From Pisolithus tinctorius (lineage: Eukaryota; Basidiomycota; Agaricomycetes; Boletales; Pisolithaceae), in contig JANFAH010000013.1 of NCBI GenBank assembly GCA_024663395.1, positions 62,001 through 126,000 on the forward strand: a stretch of DNA of 64,000 nucleotides, read 5' to 3'. Below the pieces are notes generated by a model, which saw only the letters and a list, made by a program, of their open reading frames with translations, searched no databases and was not told the DNA's origin. How positions within the stretch are numbered: the stretch's first letter is position 1; every line of letters begins with the position of its first letter. Positions 36,747 through 48,975 of the stretch are shown in pieces. Position numbers and translations under genes: made by a program.

Positions 36747-37241
36747 TACGTAGTTCCATTAATGCCGAGCGTTGTTGCCAGCATTCTTCCAATTTCACGT
36801 CATACTATGACATGACAAGGTGGGCCAGACTGCTGTTGAGCACGACAGCTACACAGAACTCAGGCGGAAGTGTGAACAAGAGGTGGGTCGCCCACACACA
36901 ACCGCCGAAGAGCAGCATATTCGCACGCTTGTTGTACCCTTTGAAACGTCTTGATCAGCAATAGATTTGACCGACCTGTTGACACATCTTTAAATATCTA
37001 TGTTGCAGTATACACTAACATAAGACGTCTATTGACTCTTCGTAGCAGGGCAACATCCGTATATCCTGGCGCTTTCGACAAGCTCACCTTGCCGGATAGT
37101 CTCGGAGAGCCATACGGCCCTCTCGCTACTAGGCCTGAAAGAGGAAGTACGACTCGTCCCAGCATTCGTGGCTGCGCCTTCTCTGAATGCCTCTTAGAGG
37201 CACCTGTGTTCAATGCCGGAAATGCGACACATCAGGTATGA
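36747..37241. other. Intergenic region between convergent genes
   Basis: This holds the 3' flanks of P450 copy A and the unknown gene at 37242. Nothing else was seen. Confidence 0.55.
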
Positions 37242-39187
37242 TCAACATATAATGCAGTCCCTCGTCAGCTCCGACTTGGTCAGCCTTGCCTCCAAGCGCG
37301 CTCGTAGTGTTCCATCAGCGAACAGGTATGGTGATTTCCTATAAAAGGGATGACCGACCAGAAATCAATGGAAGCACAATGCCGGAACTCACTCATACAG
37401 TAGCTGCGAACCAGCACCCTCCGCCAACGGTGCAATAACGGCGCTAGTGTAACTCACGCCATTGTCAGACCAAGTCTCCACCTTTGTGTTCAATGCGTCA
37501 TAGGTATCTTTAGGAAGTTCATGTTTCCGCTGGATAGAAAGACAAGATTGAGAGTACCTGGAGAGTCAAATGCTGGCCTCCCATGCCGAGCAAGTTTATG
37601 TGCTTGGGATCGCAAACGGATACTAATTGATGGAATATTGCATCGTGATGGCGATGAAGGAGACGGCGGTGTTGATGTCGGTGCAGTTGTGATCACTACC
37701 GGTACGGTCTGTGCTTGTAGGTTAGCGCCCCACGGATGAGCGGGAGGAGGCGACGGCGACGGAGTAGAGGAAGAGGGATGAGAAAGTGCAAAGGTGGGAC
37801 CCTTATCATGATGACAGGACTTCTCCTGAGGCATGGAATACCCCTGCAAAGACGAAAATCGACGCTCGGTCATTCCATCATAATTGTAATCATACATGGC
37901 TTGCCAACTTTGCCAGTTTTTGTCTATTCTTGGCGAAATGGGCTGACGTGGAAGTGTAGTTCGCGTTCCTTGCCGGTCGGACCAGGGTAATTTGAGTGGT
38001 GGGGGTGGGGGGGGTGGAACATCAATGATGAGTCGAGCGTCGAGGTAAGCAGGTGGGCTCGATTCCAGTAGTGTGACCATCACATGCCAGGTGTCACGAT
38101 TGAGTTTTCCTCGTGCTCCGTTCAAAGATGGAGCGTTGGTAGAAAAGAATGTAACACGCCACATTCGCCCTGCCGATTGAAATGAGTGGTCATCAAAGAA
38201 GTATCGGGAGTATGAGGGTTTCGTTTACCGGAGACTATAAACTCGACGCTAATTCTGCCTACAGCGCGCATTCGTCGCTGCCAGAGTATGACGTCGAAGC
38301 CTACAATGAACGCACCATCTTGACTGGACTCCTGTACTCGGACTTCGTCGGGAGGCCTTGAGCCGAGTAAGAGCGATTCAGTCGCTGCAGAAGCATACCA
38401 TACGTCATCTTGCAAATAAGTTTTGGCGCACGTGCATACCTGCGTGCAACGAGGGGACCCTGAGGCCGTGAATGCCGTGAAAAGGCGGCCGCTTCACGCG
38501 AAGGGCATGGAACAAGGATTGGTTTGAACTGACAAGGCAAGCCCGCCGTATGTCCGACACTGCAACTGACCCAAGCTTCTCGGCAAACGTCAGCAGTGCT
38601 ATGAGCAATGCTTCACGATAGTTGACAATTGCCCAGTACATTGGGGTGTGATCTGCAATAGACAACTCCTGCACAATGTCAGAGAGAGGAAGCTTGTGCT
38701 CAGCACAAGTGTTAGAGCACGAGGCTAGGATTTCGTATGCATCTGGTGGGGAACCGAGGTTAGAGTGGTTCGGCGGGACGACGAGATCGTGGATGATTGT
38801 TAGGATTGACTGGCGAATTTGCTTAGAAGAGTGCGCAGAAGTGAATGGAAGAAAGGAGAGCCATGAACTGCTGCGACGTTGACGGCCTTTCTGTAGGCGA
38901 GCTCGGCCAGTACGAGCTGGTAAATTTGTGAGAAGGTCGGCAGAGCGACGGGGAGTCAAAGAATGTTCTCCATCACTGTGTGACAGGTGCAGAAATGGTC
39001 TTGAACTTGACACAATGTTTGAACTGCTAGAGGAACCTGTAGCGGCCACATGAGGTGAAGATGATGATGTGTCGGATGACGGGGACGGGTTGGCTGGATG
39101 CAGCTCCTCAATAGCATCGTATGCAGGCGGCTGTTCGCCATCAACGCCATTGTGAGCAAGTTCGGACTTCTCTGGGATAATGACCAT
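37242..39187 (-). CDS. Conserved-looking protein of unknown function
   Basis: Five exons (38440-39187, 38229-38384, 37558-38169, 37393-37507, 37242-37338) join with matching phases to 575 residues, which strongly supports a real gene. The N-terminus is Ser-rich and disordered. A folded part follows: IRQSILTIIHDLVVPPNHSN, DAYEILASCSNTCAEHKLPL and HTPMYWAIVNYREALLIALL, resembling a short ankyrin-like helical repeat. Then come RVEFIVSG-type strands (RRMRAVGRISVEFIVSGRMW) and DTWHVMVTLLESSPPAYLDA, a Pro-rich region, and a C-terminal helix, LFADGTLRARLEARLTKSEL, ending DCIIC. There is no signal peptide or membrane span. I do not recognise the family; the mix suggests a cytoplasmic adaptor. Confidence 0.75.
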
Positions 39188-40215
39188 CGCGCAGTGAGGG
39201 AGATTTCAAATGTGGAGCTCGATGTCGCCAGTCTGTACTGGGGTAGCGAAAATCAAGGAGCCGACAGAAAAATCGATGCCGGGCGCTCACTGCCAGTGGG
39301 GTTAATTGTCCGGCTCCACTCTCGATTGGCCTCGAGCGCTTAACCTGCCGTCTCGCTGTAGACGTCACCGTGTTGCAGGAAGAATTAGTGATGTTTCTTT
39401 GAGGAGTTCCAGACCTGTGGTATTAGGTCTCCTATCTGGAAGACTGGACATAAGGCCCAAAACGAGACGTTGGTGACCGTCAGGGGCACTCAACGAACTC
39501 ACGAGGGGTGCCGCAGACCGTCGACAGTGCAATCAAGCCCGGGGCTACACGTTCTGGCTCTTATCTAGTAGTACTCGAGTCGCTCGACACGAACAAGGTT
39601 GCAACTTGTGCTCGACGTGCGCACCAAATGGTAGGCAAAAGGACCGGTAACGGTCCTATGAATCTGAGACTTAGTCTGCCACTGTACATATGCTCAGTTC
39701 CCGCACATGTATTCCCGAGTTCACAGACCTTGAAAAACCACGCGAACGTCTCGGCTAAGCTACGCTGTACACATCTATCCCCTGCATACCCTTCTCGCAT
39801 TTACGATTGAGACACTAGCGGCCGGCAAGTAGGTACATGATAAGGCGGAGTACGATACCCATATTTTCACAAAATGGTCGTCAACTTGCTAGTCACTGTT
39901 CCCTTAATTCCGGACTGGCGCTTCGCCTTAGTGTTGTGGTGCATCCAACATGAAGATCTGCCCCCACCCAACCTTCCTCTGGCGTTCACGCAATCCACTC
40001 CCCGAATCAGATCCCGCGTCGTCGGCTCACTCAACTGAACAGTCATCTCAAGTAAGATTTGGACTCAGGTAAGCCGGCGCAATTACACTGCGTTTGGGTG
40101 GTTAAGCACCTCCCAGAAGCACTAAATTCTATGTACTGATCATGTACTTCCAGTAGTGTTGATGTGTACTGCTTTAAACCCTCGCCCACCGGCAACAACC
40201 TTCGGCACCGACGGA
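39188..40215. other. Gene-free stretch upstream of the P450 duplication
   Basis: The promoter of the 39187 gene lies on the left and the 3' flank of P450 copy B on the right. From about 40041 the sequence matches 44191 onward (segmental duplication). ORF 39508-39810 has no features. Confidence 0.5.
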
Positions 40216-42315
40216 CTATTCATCGGATCTCCTACGTAACATTACCTTGGCAGAAGAATTGGCAACAATAGCTGGTCCAATGCATAGGCTTGCTGAATAG
40301 GAAATATCCCCGAGCTTCAAATCATACGACAGGATGATGTGCGCAAACATGAGCTTGAGCATCATCGCCGCGAAGAATCTTCCCAGGCTGATTGTGTCCA
40401 CAGGAATGCCGGTGAGAGTCGGTCACAGCGTAGACTGATGACATACCAGACTGCCTTCCCGATTCCAAACATTAGCGACTCAGGGCTGACGGCTACCAAT
40501 TGGTATCGAGAGCTGTCGCCTTGCTTGTCTTGTAACTTCACATATCGGTAGGGATCAAAGGTGTCGGGATCCTCGTAGATGCAAGGATCATGATGAATGG
40601 CATGAGACGCAACACAGACGTACGTTCCCTTCGGAATGAACGTTCCATCAGAAAGAGTGATATCCTTCAGGGCTCTTCGCTTGATACCCACTGTGGACAA
40701 TGTAAAAGGGGTGCCACGGAAGTCTAAGCACTTCAAACTCACAAGAAGCATTGCCTTCAAAACGCTGCACTTCTTTGAGAAAGCTGTCAACCTTCCGCAT
40801 TTTAGCCAGCGCTTCTTTCGTCCAGCCATCCTTGCCAACTATCGTCTGAACTTCTTCTCGGAGAGGCTGGATATATTGGGGATTTGTGGCTAGGCAATAG
40901 AACGTTTGGGCGAAAGTCTGGCAATGTCATGTTTGTGGCAGACACATGCAACGGGATGAATACATACATTCGACGTTGTCTGTGCTTGTGGTAAGGACGA
41001 TATGGTTATTACCAAAAGCAAAGCCACTCACGTGAGTTGCAGCGAAGTTGATGGCTAACATACGAGCAGCTAGTAAATCTGCAGAAGTCTCCTTTCCCTC
41101 ATCCAGGCACCATTGTAGGAAGTCATCCTGCGAGACGTGAACCCAATCTGTGCCAACATGAAGCACATCTGCTCACAGGCTTATCGTTCCATTTCTCTCC
41201 GTATTCTTCCATTCGCTTCAGACGTTCTGTGATTATGGGACTCAGGTGCCTAGCTCCGTGTTTCACCCTATTGGTAGTTTTCGTTGCAAATCTTGCTGCT
41301 AGTCTGGAATCGAAGATGGTCTATGAGTTTGTTACACGAAAGTAACAGAAGGAACTCACGGCAGCATGAACTTGGGAAAGAGGGACAAGATAAACCCTTC
41401 TTTAATGATGGCATTGGTGAGTTGCATATTCAGCTCAATCCAATCCGAATCCCGACCTGGTGAAAATCAAGTAAGACAGAAACATAATGCTAGGTGGCGA
41501 ATCACACACAGAGTGGGTAACCGACAAATGCTCTGTTGGCTGCTCTGCAAGCGACCTTCCCGACAGTTTTCAGTACCGGAACGCACTTCCACTCTGAAAA
41601 TGAGTAATTAGTGGAAACCAACCAGCGCAATTGTATCTGTAACCATTTTCTGTTAGGTCCAATGTTTCATCAAGTGCAGCCGCTATTTCATCTGCAACAT
41701 CCGGTACAACCGCAGAGAGATTATGGGTAAGCTGTGATTTCATGATCGAATAATGGTATGCATCGTCGATAATCTGGCGGCCAAAAGTGTATACTGGTCT
41801 GACATACTAAGATATCCGTCAGTGGGCTTCCTACGACAGAAGGAATAACTTCACATCATCTATGGCCGCATGAAAAGATAATTCCTTGTCGGAGGCCCTA
41901 ATAATGTCATCGACATGATCGCGATTTAGAACGACCACCCAATGTCCCAAATTAGGGATTTTGAAGGCGGTTGCCTTGTACTGTACCGTGACTAGTTAAC
42001 GAGCAGGCATTATGAAGATCGGCTTTACTTTGTTATAACCTTCCTGGACTATCTTTGGACTATTTGTGAGAGATTTAATTGCAGTCCAATATGAGCCTAG
42101 TGGACCAAATGATCCCACGGATGGGATGTGGTTGAGCTAAGTGAGCTGTGTGAGTAGAGCCTCCTGTTTGAAGGTGGTGGAGCCTTACATTTTGAGACTC
42201 GGACGCTCGGTATACACCTACAGCGACAAGTGCACTAGCACCCACACATAAGAAACTGGAGGAAAATAAGATATCAGCCATGGTGAATAGGGGGGGAAGT
42301 TAGGAACGGCTGCTT
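40041..42315. repeat. Segmental duplication, unit 1 (carries P450 copy B)
   Basis: This is nearly identical, in direct orientation, to 44191-46515. It covers the whole P450 gene, its introns and about 170 bases of 3' flank, with small indels (for example extra bases around 40080-40110). Introns are as similar as exons, so the event is recent. Homology stops shortly upstream of the start codon. Confidence 0.85.
40216..42281 (-). CDS. Cytochrome P450, copy B
   Basis: A recent duplicate of copy C with the same exon plan. The start is MADILFSSSFLCVGASALVA, then LNHIPSVGSFGPLGSYWTAI. The I-helix region INFAATH-TTSN-TFAQTF uses a 12-nt microexon at 40968-40979. The later motifs are KVDSFLKEVQRFEG-like (KRCSVLK in another frame is a shadow), GVKRRALKDITLSDGTFIP-like sequence and ASHAIHHDPCIYEDPDTFDP. 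After the last intron the haem-binding segment reads KAVCLGRFFAAMM: Leu replaces the Pro of CPGR, while the Cys ligand and Gly are kept. CxG is enough for haem ligation, so activity is possible. No stop or frameshift was seen. The region upstream of the start differs from that of copies A and C. Confidence 0.85.
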
Positions 42316-44190
42316 ATCTTCCGTAATTAAGTAGGTGTCCTGAATTTGTGTACTGCTCTTTGGTCCATCCCCAGTTCGCCCTCGCCTACTTTTTTTTAAT
42401 ATGCGGAGAGGTGCATAATTGGTTAAGTTGATGTTTCTGCCGTGTTGGCTCCATTTGCCACTGTGCGCTGTGCTAGTCTTTGCATTCTCTCTCCTAGACA
42501 TCTCTGTTTGCTTTGCCGTACAAATGGGTTCGCATCTTTTAGAGGATTAGATCGATTGCTATTCGAGGTTAGTCACGTCGTTCCGGTCCACATATAATTG
42601 AATGCTGGCGGCCTGTTTCATCTGTTCCGCAAATCCTTTTCCATGTCTTCGTTCACACTCATTGGCTTCTTTGCACTTGCTGGTGGCAAGTGTATGGTAT
42701 CTGCACAATCGAAGATTTGGTACCATCACGGACGTCATCTCTGACGGCTACAGAAAATGCCAGTCAGTGGTATTCGGCCATTATATGCATCGTGATTGCA
42801 GTATCATTGGTACTGCCTTTGGACAGGCCATACTTATCTATGGGCGCACATCAACACCTGCTATTAAACACTTGCGGTTGCATGGCTGGCTGTAAAACAC
42901 GATTTTATCGCACTTGGCCTCACCCCCTCCTTGTATCAACTCTTGCATGGGCATCATGTCAGTCCAAGCTCGCAAACCCCCCATCAAATTCATCTCACTA
43001 ACTGCAAACAGAAAATCACCTGCCTTCCTCGTATCAGACCATTGTTTGATCCAACCTGTATCTCTGCAATGTCCTCATTCATCATCGTTGTGTGCTTGAG
43101 CGGTCTAGAAACAAAAATGGGGGTGTGTGACGATAGTTCTGATATCGAGAACCCCTCTGAAACATTTCACTTTCCATTTGTGTCAATAGAGCACAGACTG
43201 ACCTAAATTCGATCCTGTGTTCCACGATCCTACGGCAGACATCGATAAGTAGTGACTAAGGGACCACTAGCATTTCCATTGCCAAGAGTCTGCTTACTGG
43301 ACGGTGTAGTCCCTTCCCCTATGCGCACATGTGCGATGATGTACCTACCACTTCCGTGATGGCAGCTGTGGTGTACCGTCGTGCCCATCCTGATAGATAC
43401 TCCCGAATAGAGAGGGAGGATGAGGTTTCCTATACTAGGCAGGGCTAGTTGGAGATCGAAATCACTGACGGCTACCGAGAATGCCTTTGTTGTATTAGGC
43501 CCAGGTCTGTGAACTCTTTATGACCACCGATCACACTGGCCGGCGGGCTCCACTCACATGTGGAGAACTCCTTTGGGGTTGGCTCGGAAGTTTTGTCTAT
43601 GTAGGATGGTAGATAACGTTTGGTCCGTTGTGGTATGTTTGGTCTCAGCAGGACTCGTACGAGGGATCTTCAATGATGTGGAGATGCGCTTCTTCATCGT
43701 CCATGGCTGAGCGCTGAGCGTTGATCAGCGATATGAGCGTAAGATGAGCCTATCACAGCTGGCAGCCAACTTTCAATTTCCGACCATTCTTACTAACTAG
43801 AAGACAGGGCCGTCGGGGACGGCAGGCACCTTGTTTACGGATGCCGACATAGATCCCCATAATTTACATGGATCGCGAGATTTCATGTCTAAAGATCATA
43901 TACCGCTCATTGCTCCGCTGTCAACTTCCCTGTCTCCGCAGCATCTCCCCATCCTCGTTCGCAGGTACACAGTGCAGCAGAGCATTGGCATTACATGCCT
44001 ACAATTCATTGCCACCATGATTTGAATCGGACTTTGTTTTCGGGAGGATCGCGGTTGCCGAAAAATGTGCGACGAATTTCGGGGTGCAGTGACCTTGTAA
44101 ACAAGGTGATCATCCAATATATCTCTGTAGAATTGTCAAAGAGTGTAGCCAGACTATGCAAACATACCGTACAGACTCTGAAATTTCGCA
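42316..44190. other. Gene-free spacer between the duplicated P450 units
   Basis: About 1.9 kb without a supportable gene. Two short stretches near 42735-42785 and 43455-43500 share a diverged CTGACGGCTAC-GA-AATGCC segment, suggesting an old internal repeat. ORFs at 42602-42895, 42931-43206 and 43831-44025 have no domain and overlap in alternative frames. Confidence 0.4.
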
Positions 44191-44285
44191 CAGCCGTCTC
44201 AAATAAGATTTGGGCTCAGGTAAGCCGGCGTGCCTAGAAGCACTAAATTCTATGTACTGATCGTGTACTTCCAGTAGTGGCAATG

Positions 44286-44417
44286 TGTACTGGTTTGAAC
44301 CCTCGCCCACCGGTAACAGCCTTCGGCACTGACTGGACTATTCATCGGATCTGTACTGGTTTAAACCCTCGCCCACCGGTAACAGCCTTTGGCACTGACT
44401 GGACTATTCATCGGATC
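44286..44417. repeat. 66-bp tandem duplication at the 3' end of P450 copy C
   Basis: Two adjacent 66-bp units (44286-44351 and 44352-44417) differ at a few bases. Each contains the motif CCTCGCCCACCGGTAACAGC and the reverse complement of the last codons and stop of the P450. Copy B has one unit, so the duplication arose after the segmental duplication or was lost from B. Confidence 0.85.
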
Positions 44418-46480
44418 TCCTACGTAACATTACCTTGGCGGAAGAATTGGCAACAATAGCTGGTCCAATGCCTACGCTTGCTGAATAGGAAATATCCCCG
44501 AGCTTCAAATCATACGACAGGATGATGTGCGCAAACATGAGCTTGAGCATCATCGCCGCGAAGAATCTTCCCGGGCTGATTGTGTCCACAGGAATGCCGG
44601 TGAGAGTCGGTCACAGCGTAGACCGATGACATACCAGACTGCCTTCCCGATTCCAAACATTAGCGACTCAGGGTTGACGGCCACCAATTGGTATCGAGAA
44701 CTGTCGCCTTGCTTCTCTTGTAACTTCATATATCGGTAGGGATCGAAGGTGTCGGGATCCTCGTAGATGCGAGGATCATGATGGATGGCATGAGACGCAA
44801 CACAGATGTACGTTCCCTTCGGAACGAACGTTCCATCAGAAAGAGTGATATCCTTCAGGGCTCTTCGCTTGATACCCACTGTGGACAATGTAAAAGGGGT
44901 GTCACGGAAGTCTAAGCACTTTAAAACAAACTCACAAGAAGCATTGCCTTCAAAACGCTGCGCTTCTTTGAGAAAGCTTTCAACCTTCCGCAATTTAGCC
45001 AGCGCTTCTTTCGTCCAGCCATCCTTGCCAACTATCGTCTGAACTTCTTCTCGGAGAGGCTGGATATATTGGGGATTTGCGGCTAGGCAATATAGCGTTT
45101 GAGCGAAAGTCTGGAAATGTCATGTTTGTGGCAGACGTGTGCAACGGGATGAATACATACATTCGACGTTGTCTGTGCTTGTGGTAAGGACGGTATGGTT
45201 ATTACCGAAAGCAAAGCCACTCACGTGAGTTGCAGCGAAGTTGATGGCTAACATACGAGCAGCTAGTAAATCTGCAGAAGTCTCCTTTCCCTCATCCAGG
45301 CACCATTGTAGGAAGTCATCCTGCGAGATGTGAACCCAATCTGTGCCAACATGAAGCACATCTGCTCACAGGCTTATCGTTCCATTTCTCTCCGTATTCT
45401 TCCATTCGCTTCAGACGTTCTGTGATTATGGGACTCAGGTGCCTAGCTCCGTGTTTCACCCTATTGGTAGTTTTCGTTGCAAATCTTGCTGCTAGTCTGG
45501 AATCGAAGATGGTCTATGAGTTTGTTACACGAAAGTAACAGAAGGAACTCACGGCAGCATGAACTTGGGAAAGAGGGACAAGATAAACCCTTCTTTAATG
45601 ATGGCATTGGTGAGTTGCATATTCAGCTCAATCCAATCCGAATCCCGACCTGGTGAAAACCAAGTAAGACAGAAACATAATGCTAGGTAACCAGTCACAC
45701 ACAAAGTGGGTAACCGACAAATGCTCTGTTGCCTGCTCTGCAAACGACCTTCTCGACAGTTTTCAGTACCGGAACGCACTTCCACTCTGAAAATGAGTAA
45801 TCAGTGGGAACCAAACAGCGCAATTGTATCTGTAACCATTTTCTGTTAGGTCCAATGTTTCATCAAGTGCAGCCACTATTTCATCTGCAACATCCGGTAC
45901 AACCGCAGAGAGATTATGGGTAAGCTGTGATTTCATGATCGAATAATGGTATGCATCGTCGATAATCTGACGGCCAAAAGTGTACACTGGTCTGACATAC
46001 TAAGATATCCGTCAGTGGGCTTCCTACGACAGAAGGAATAACTTCACATCGTCTATGGCCGCATGAAAAGATAACTCCTTGTCAGATGCCCTAATAATGT
46101 CATCGACATGATCGCGATTTAGAACGACCACCCAATGTCCCAAATTAGGGATTTTGAAGGCGGCTGCCTTGTACTGTACCGTGACTAGTTAGCGAGCGGG
46201 CATTGTGAAGATGAAGATCGGTTTTACTTTGTTATAACCTTCCTGGACTATCTTTGGACTATTTGTGAGAGATTTAATTGCAGTCCAATATGAGCCTAGT
46301 GGACCAAATGATCCCACGGATGGGATGTGGTTGAGCTAAGTGAGCTGTGTGAGTAGAGCCTCCTGTTTGAAGGTGGTGGAGCCTTACATTTCGAGACTCG
46401 GACGTTCGGTATACACATACAGCGACAAGTGCACTAACACCCACACACAAGAGACTGGAGGAAAATAAGATATCCCCCAT
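44404..46480 (-). CDS. Cytochrome P450, copy C
   Basis: Nearly identical to copy B. The start is MGDILFSSSLLCVGVSALVA. The exon plan is as in copies A and B: the LNHIPSVGS segment, KSQLTHNLSAVVPDVADEIV, GRDSDWIELN-type segment, DDFLQWCLDEGKETSADLLA, I-helix INFAATH-TTSN with the 12-nt microexon at 45161-45172, RKVESFLKEAQRFEGNAS and ASHAIHHDPRIYEDPDTFDP. The haem motif is FGIGKAVCPGRFFAAMMLKL with the canonical CPGR, unlike copy B. No disruption was seen. The upstream region shares short blocks with that of copy A (CATTTTCCGGAT, CCCAACTTCGACC), so A and C keep the ancestral promoter. Confidence 0.86.
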
Positions 46481-46515
46481 GGCGAATGGGCGGTCGAAGT
46501 TGGGAATGGCTGCTT

Positions 46516-47413
46516 AAAAACGTCTACATAAGCATTCGACTTACCCTGATCGTCACCAAGGGAGTAGTCGCTCGTCATCCGGAAAATGCGTACCACGTCA
46601 AATGTCCACGCAGCGCTTGTTGGAACCCACCAGCAAGCCAGTGACTGGTTAATCTTAGTTTCCCGTGTGAAATTGGAAGGTCAGCGAGGAAACCTCTCCG
46701 CAAAAACCTCCTATGCTACGTCACGAGCTTTCCCATACTTGTTGGAAGCGTGTGGAAGATCAGTACTTTGAATGGCAGGGGGGGGAACCCAGTAGGGGAA
46801 GGCCTGCATACTAGGCATCCACCCCCCCGATCCCGTCAATCAGGTGATGAACGCAAAAAAGCATGTTATTCCACCACACTACGATTGGATAATCCAAGTC
46901 TTGCGGCAAAGGTTTGGAGCGTAATGACTAACGCTTTGGGCCGCAGAACGTGTAAGGGAAAACAAAGGTATGGAGTACCGTGAAATCCAGCTGGCTGCTT
47001 AGGGATTGCCATACTTGGCAAACATTGATGCCACGTGGCGGAGGGGGCAAATGCTTAGTTGTACTTGGGTTGGCGGGCACATCATTCTTTTCCCCAAACA
47101 TGATCCAAATTGGTGGCCGCATATTTTCCTTTTAGGCTCTTGTGCACATATGTACCTCGGATATCATGTATAATATCTGGTGCGTTGTATTTCTTATCTA
47201 AGGCAAGCTACCAACGATCCATCATGTACATCACTGTGATACCACCCACCAGTATGAATGCCAACACCAGCACCTTATCTCTGTGTGATTGGCAACGAGC
47301 GTAATGTCTCGACATGCTATGTAGAATAAACCTTCCAGCGCACTTCCACATAAAGCTGTTCGCAAACGATGCAAAACAAAAAACATTTCCCCCCCATGCG
47401 AACGATCCTGAGA
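46516..47413. other. Intergenic region
   Basis: This combines the promoter of P450 copy C (left, minus strand) and the 3' flank of the CYP7/8-like P450 (right). No gene was recognised. Confidence 0.5.
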
Positions 47414-48975
47414 CTAAATACCTTCTACCACGTCTCTGGGATGCAACTGAACTATGATATTCTCCATGCGAGGGAAACCAAGATTTACCCGCTGCGATCT
47501 AGGTGGCCACCACGGCGGCGGAGGCCCTCCCACTGGTGTAATGTCAAACAGGTAGAGTGATAGTATCGCTGAGACTTTTAGCTCATACATGGCAAGGTAC
47601 CTGCCCTTGCACTGTTCATAAGAACCGAATATAAGAACTAAGTTTACGGATACTCGGCAAGTAACATACCATGTGCCTCCCAGCAGCGAAAGAAAACCAT
47701 GGTTTTCCATCTGTCCTGAGTTTCCCCTCGCAGTAAACAAACCGATCATACACGAAGGCATGGCTATTGGGGTATACGCTGTCATCCATATGGACGGCAT
47801 CGACGTTCCCCAGAAGATACTCTCCCTTCCGTACCGGGACTAGCTTATCACTGTCCTTCAGGTCGAAATCAGAGGTGGCGGTACGAAGGCCCATGAACGT
47901 GGCGGTAAGCCTCATCACTTCCATTATTGCGGATGTGAGTAGCGTGAAGGAGGGCCCATCCAGATTCTTGAAATTAGCGTCAACCAAGAACCCATGTAAG
48001 TCTCCGAATTCGTGCTTGATAGCTCTGTCAACTTCATCCCGCACAGCAGCAAGAGCAACCGGATCGCTAAGCAAGAACAGGAAGAACCAAAATATTGTGC
48101 CTTGGGTGTTGGCATGTAGACCCCACGAAAACGTAAGTAGATGGCAGGCTGCCTCCTCTGGAGAGACACCCTTCTTTTGCAGAGTTTGGATGAATTCCGT
48201 GCCCAGCGCACTATTATTTGTCGAGGTCTGCATTTTCTGGACGTAGTCGATACCCCGGGGGATCAAGCGACTACGAGCTCGAACGGAGGGCAAAAACCAA
48301 TACGGCTTTCCAAAGAAACGTTCAGGCATGGTCTCATCCATTACGCGGAAATCATCAAAGGAGTCAGAGGGATACCCGTTCCCGAAGAGCACGACGTTGA
48401 CCGCAAAGTACAGTGGCTCCGCAAGGAAAGTCATGAGTGATACTTGCGTGCTCCGCATTTGAGTAAGGTTCCTGACTCTCGCGAATACCATTTGGGCGAG
48501 TGGCTGAACCAGGTCCTCTAGAGAACGCTTGGAAAAAACTTGATCCAGCAATGGAAAAATCACTTTCTCCACGCTGAACCCAGTGTCTTTTGGATAGCGT
48601 CCAATGAACGCACGGAAGATCTGATTATGCATGGCTTGTGGCGCAGCATCCTCTGATGCATAGACAGATGAAATTGCAGCCGTTGACGAAAAGACAATAA
48701 CTTCTCGGCCGCCGAGCAGTAACCTGTACACTGAACCATACTGCTTTCTGCGAAGGGAACATCTGTTTAGAGCCCCCGATCAGTAAGCAAGATACTCACT
48801 GGCAACGCGCCAAGAACTCCTTGGGGTTAGATAGATAACTCAACGCAGACCCAATCCAGGGTAGAGCGCTCGGAACCGAGGGAGGAAAAAGCGAAGACGT
48901 TTTCCGTCTAAAAAATAAGGCCAACGCTGCACAGATGACCACCAGTAGAGCGAGGAAGGCTAGAAGGGAAGACAT
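47414..48975 (-). CDS. Cytochrome P450, CYP7/CYP8-like
   Basis: This P450 is from a different family than its neighbours. The start is MSSLLAFLALLVVICAALAL with a basic stop-transfer (FFRRK) and the hinge FPPSVPSALPWIGSALSYL. A 5' intron joins LARC to QKQYGSVYRLLLGGREVIVF. The I-helix reads LLTFSWGLHANTQGTIFWFF, with ANTQ where most P450s have the acid-Thr pair, as in CYP7/CYP8 enzymes and related fungal forms. The ExxR helix is SAIMEVMRLTATFMGLRTAT, and a last intron splits the haem motif FSFAAGRHM|CKGRYLAMYELK. The N-terminal exon and the long central exon leave few introns, unlike the neighbouring P450s. By analogy it may act on sterols or oxylipins, or catalyse a rearrangement; the substrate is not known. 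Confidence 0.88.

Larger units (their letters stand above)
44191..46515. repeat. Segmental duplication, unit 2 (carries P450 copy C)
   Basis: Direct repeat of 40041-42315, with scattered substitutions in exons and introns. It additionally contains a 66-bp tandem duplication over the 3' end of the gene. Confidence 0.85.

Noticed and set aside
38405..38470. A 31-nt intron ending at GCAAG in the unknown gene at 37242-39187
   Set aside because: Too short for this genome; the acceptor at 38385 gives a 55-nt intron and keeps the frame.
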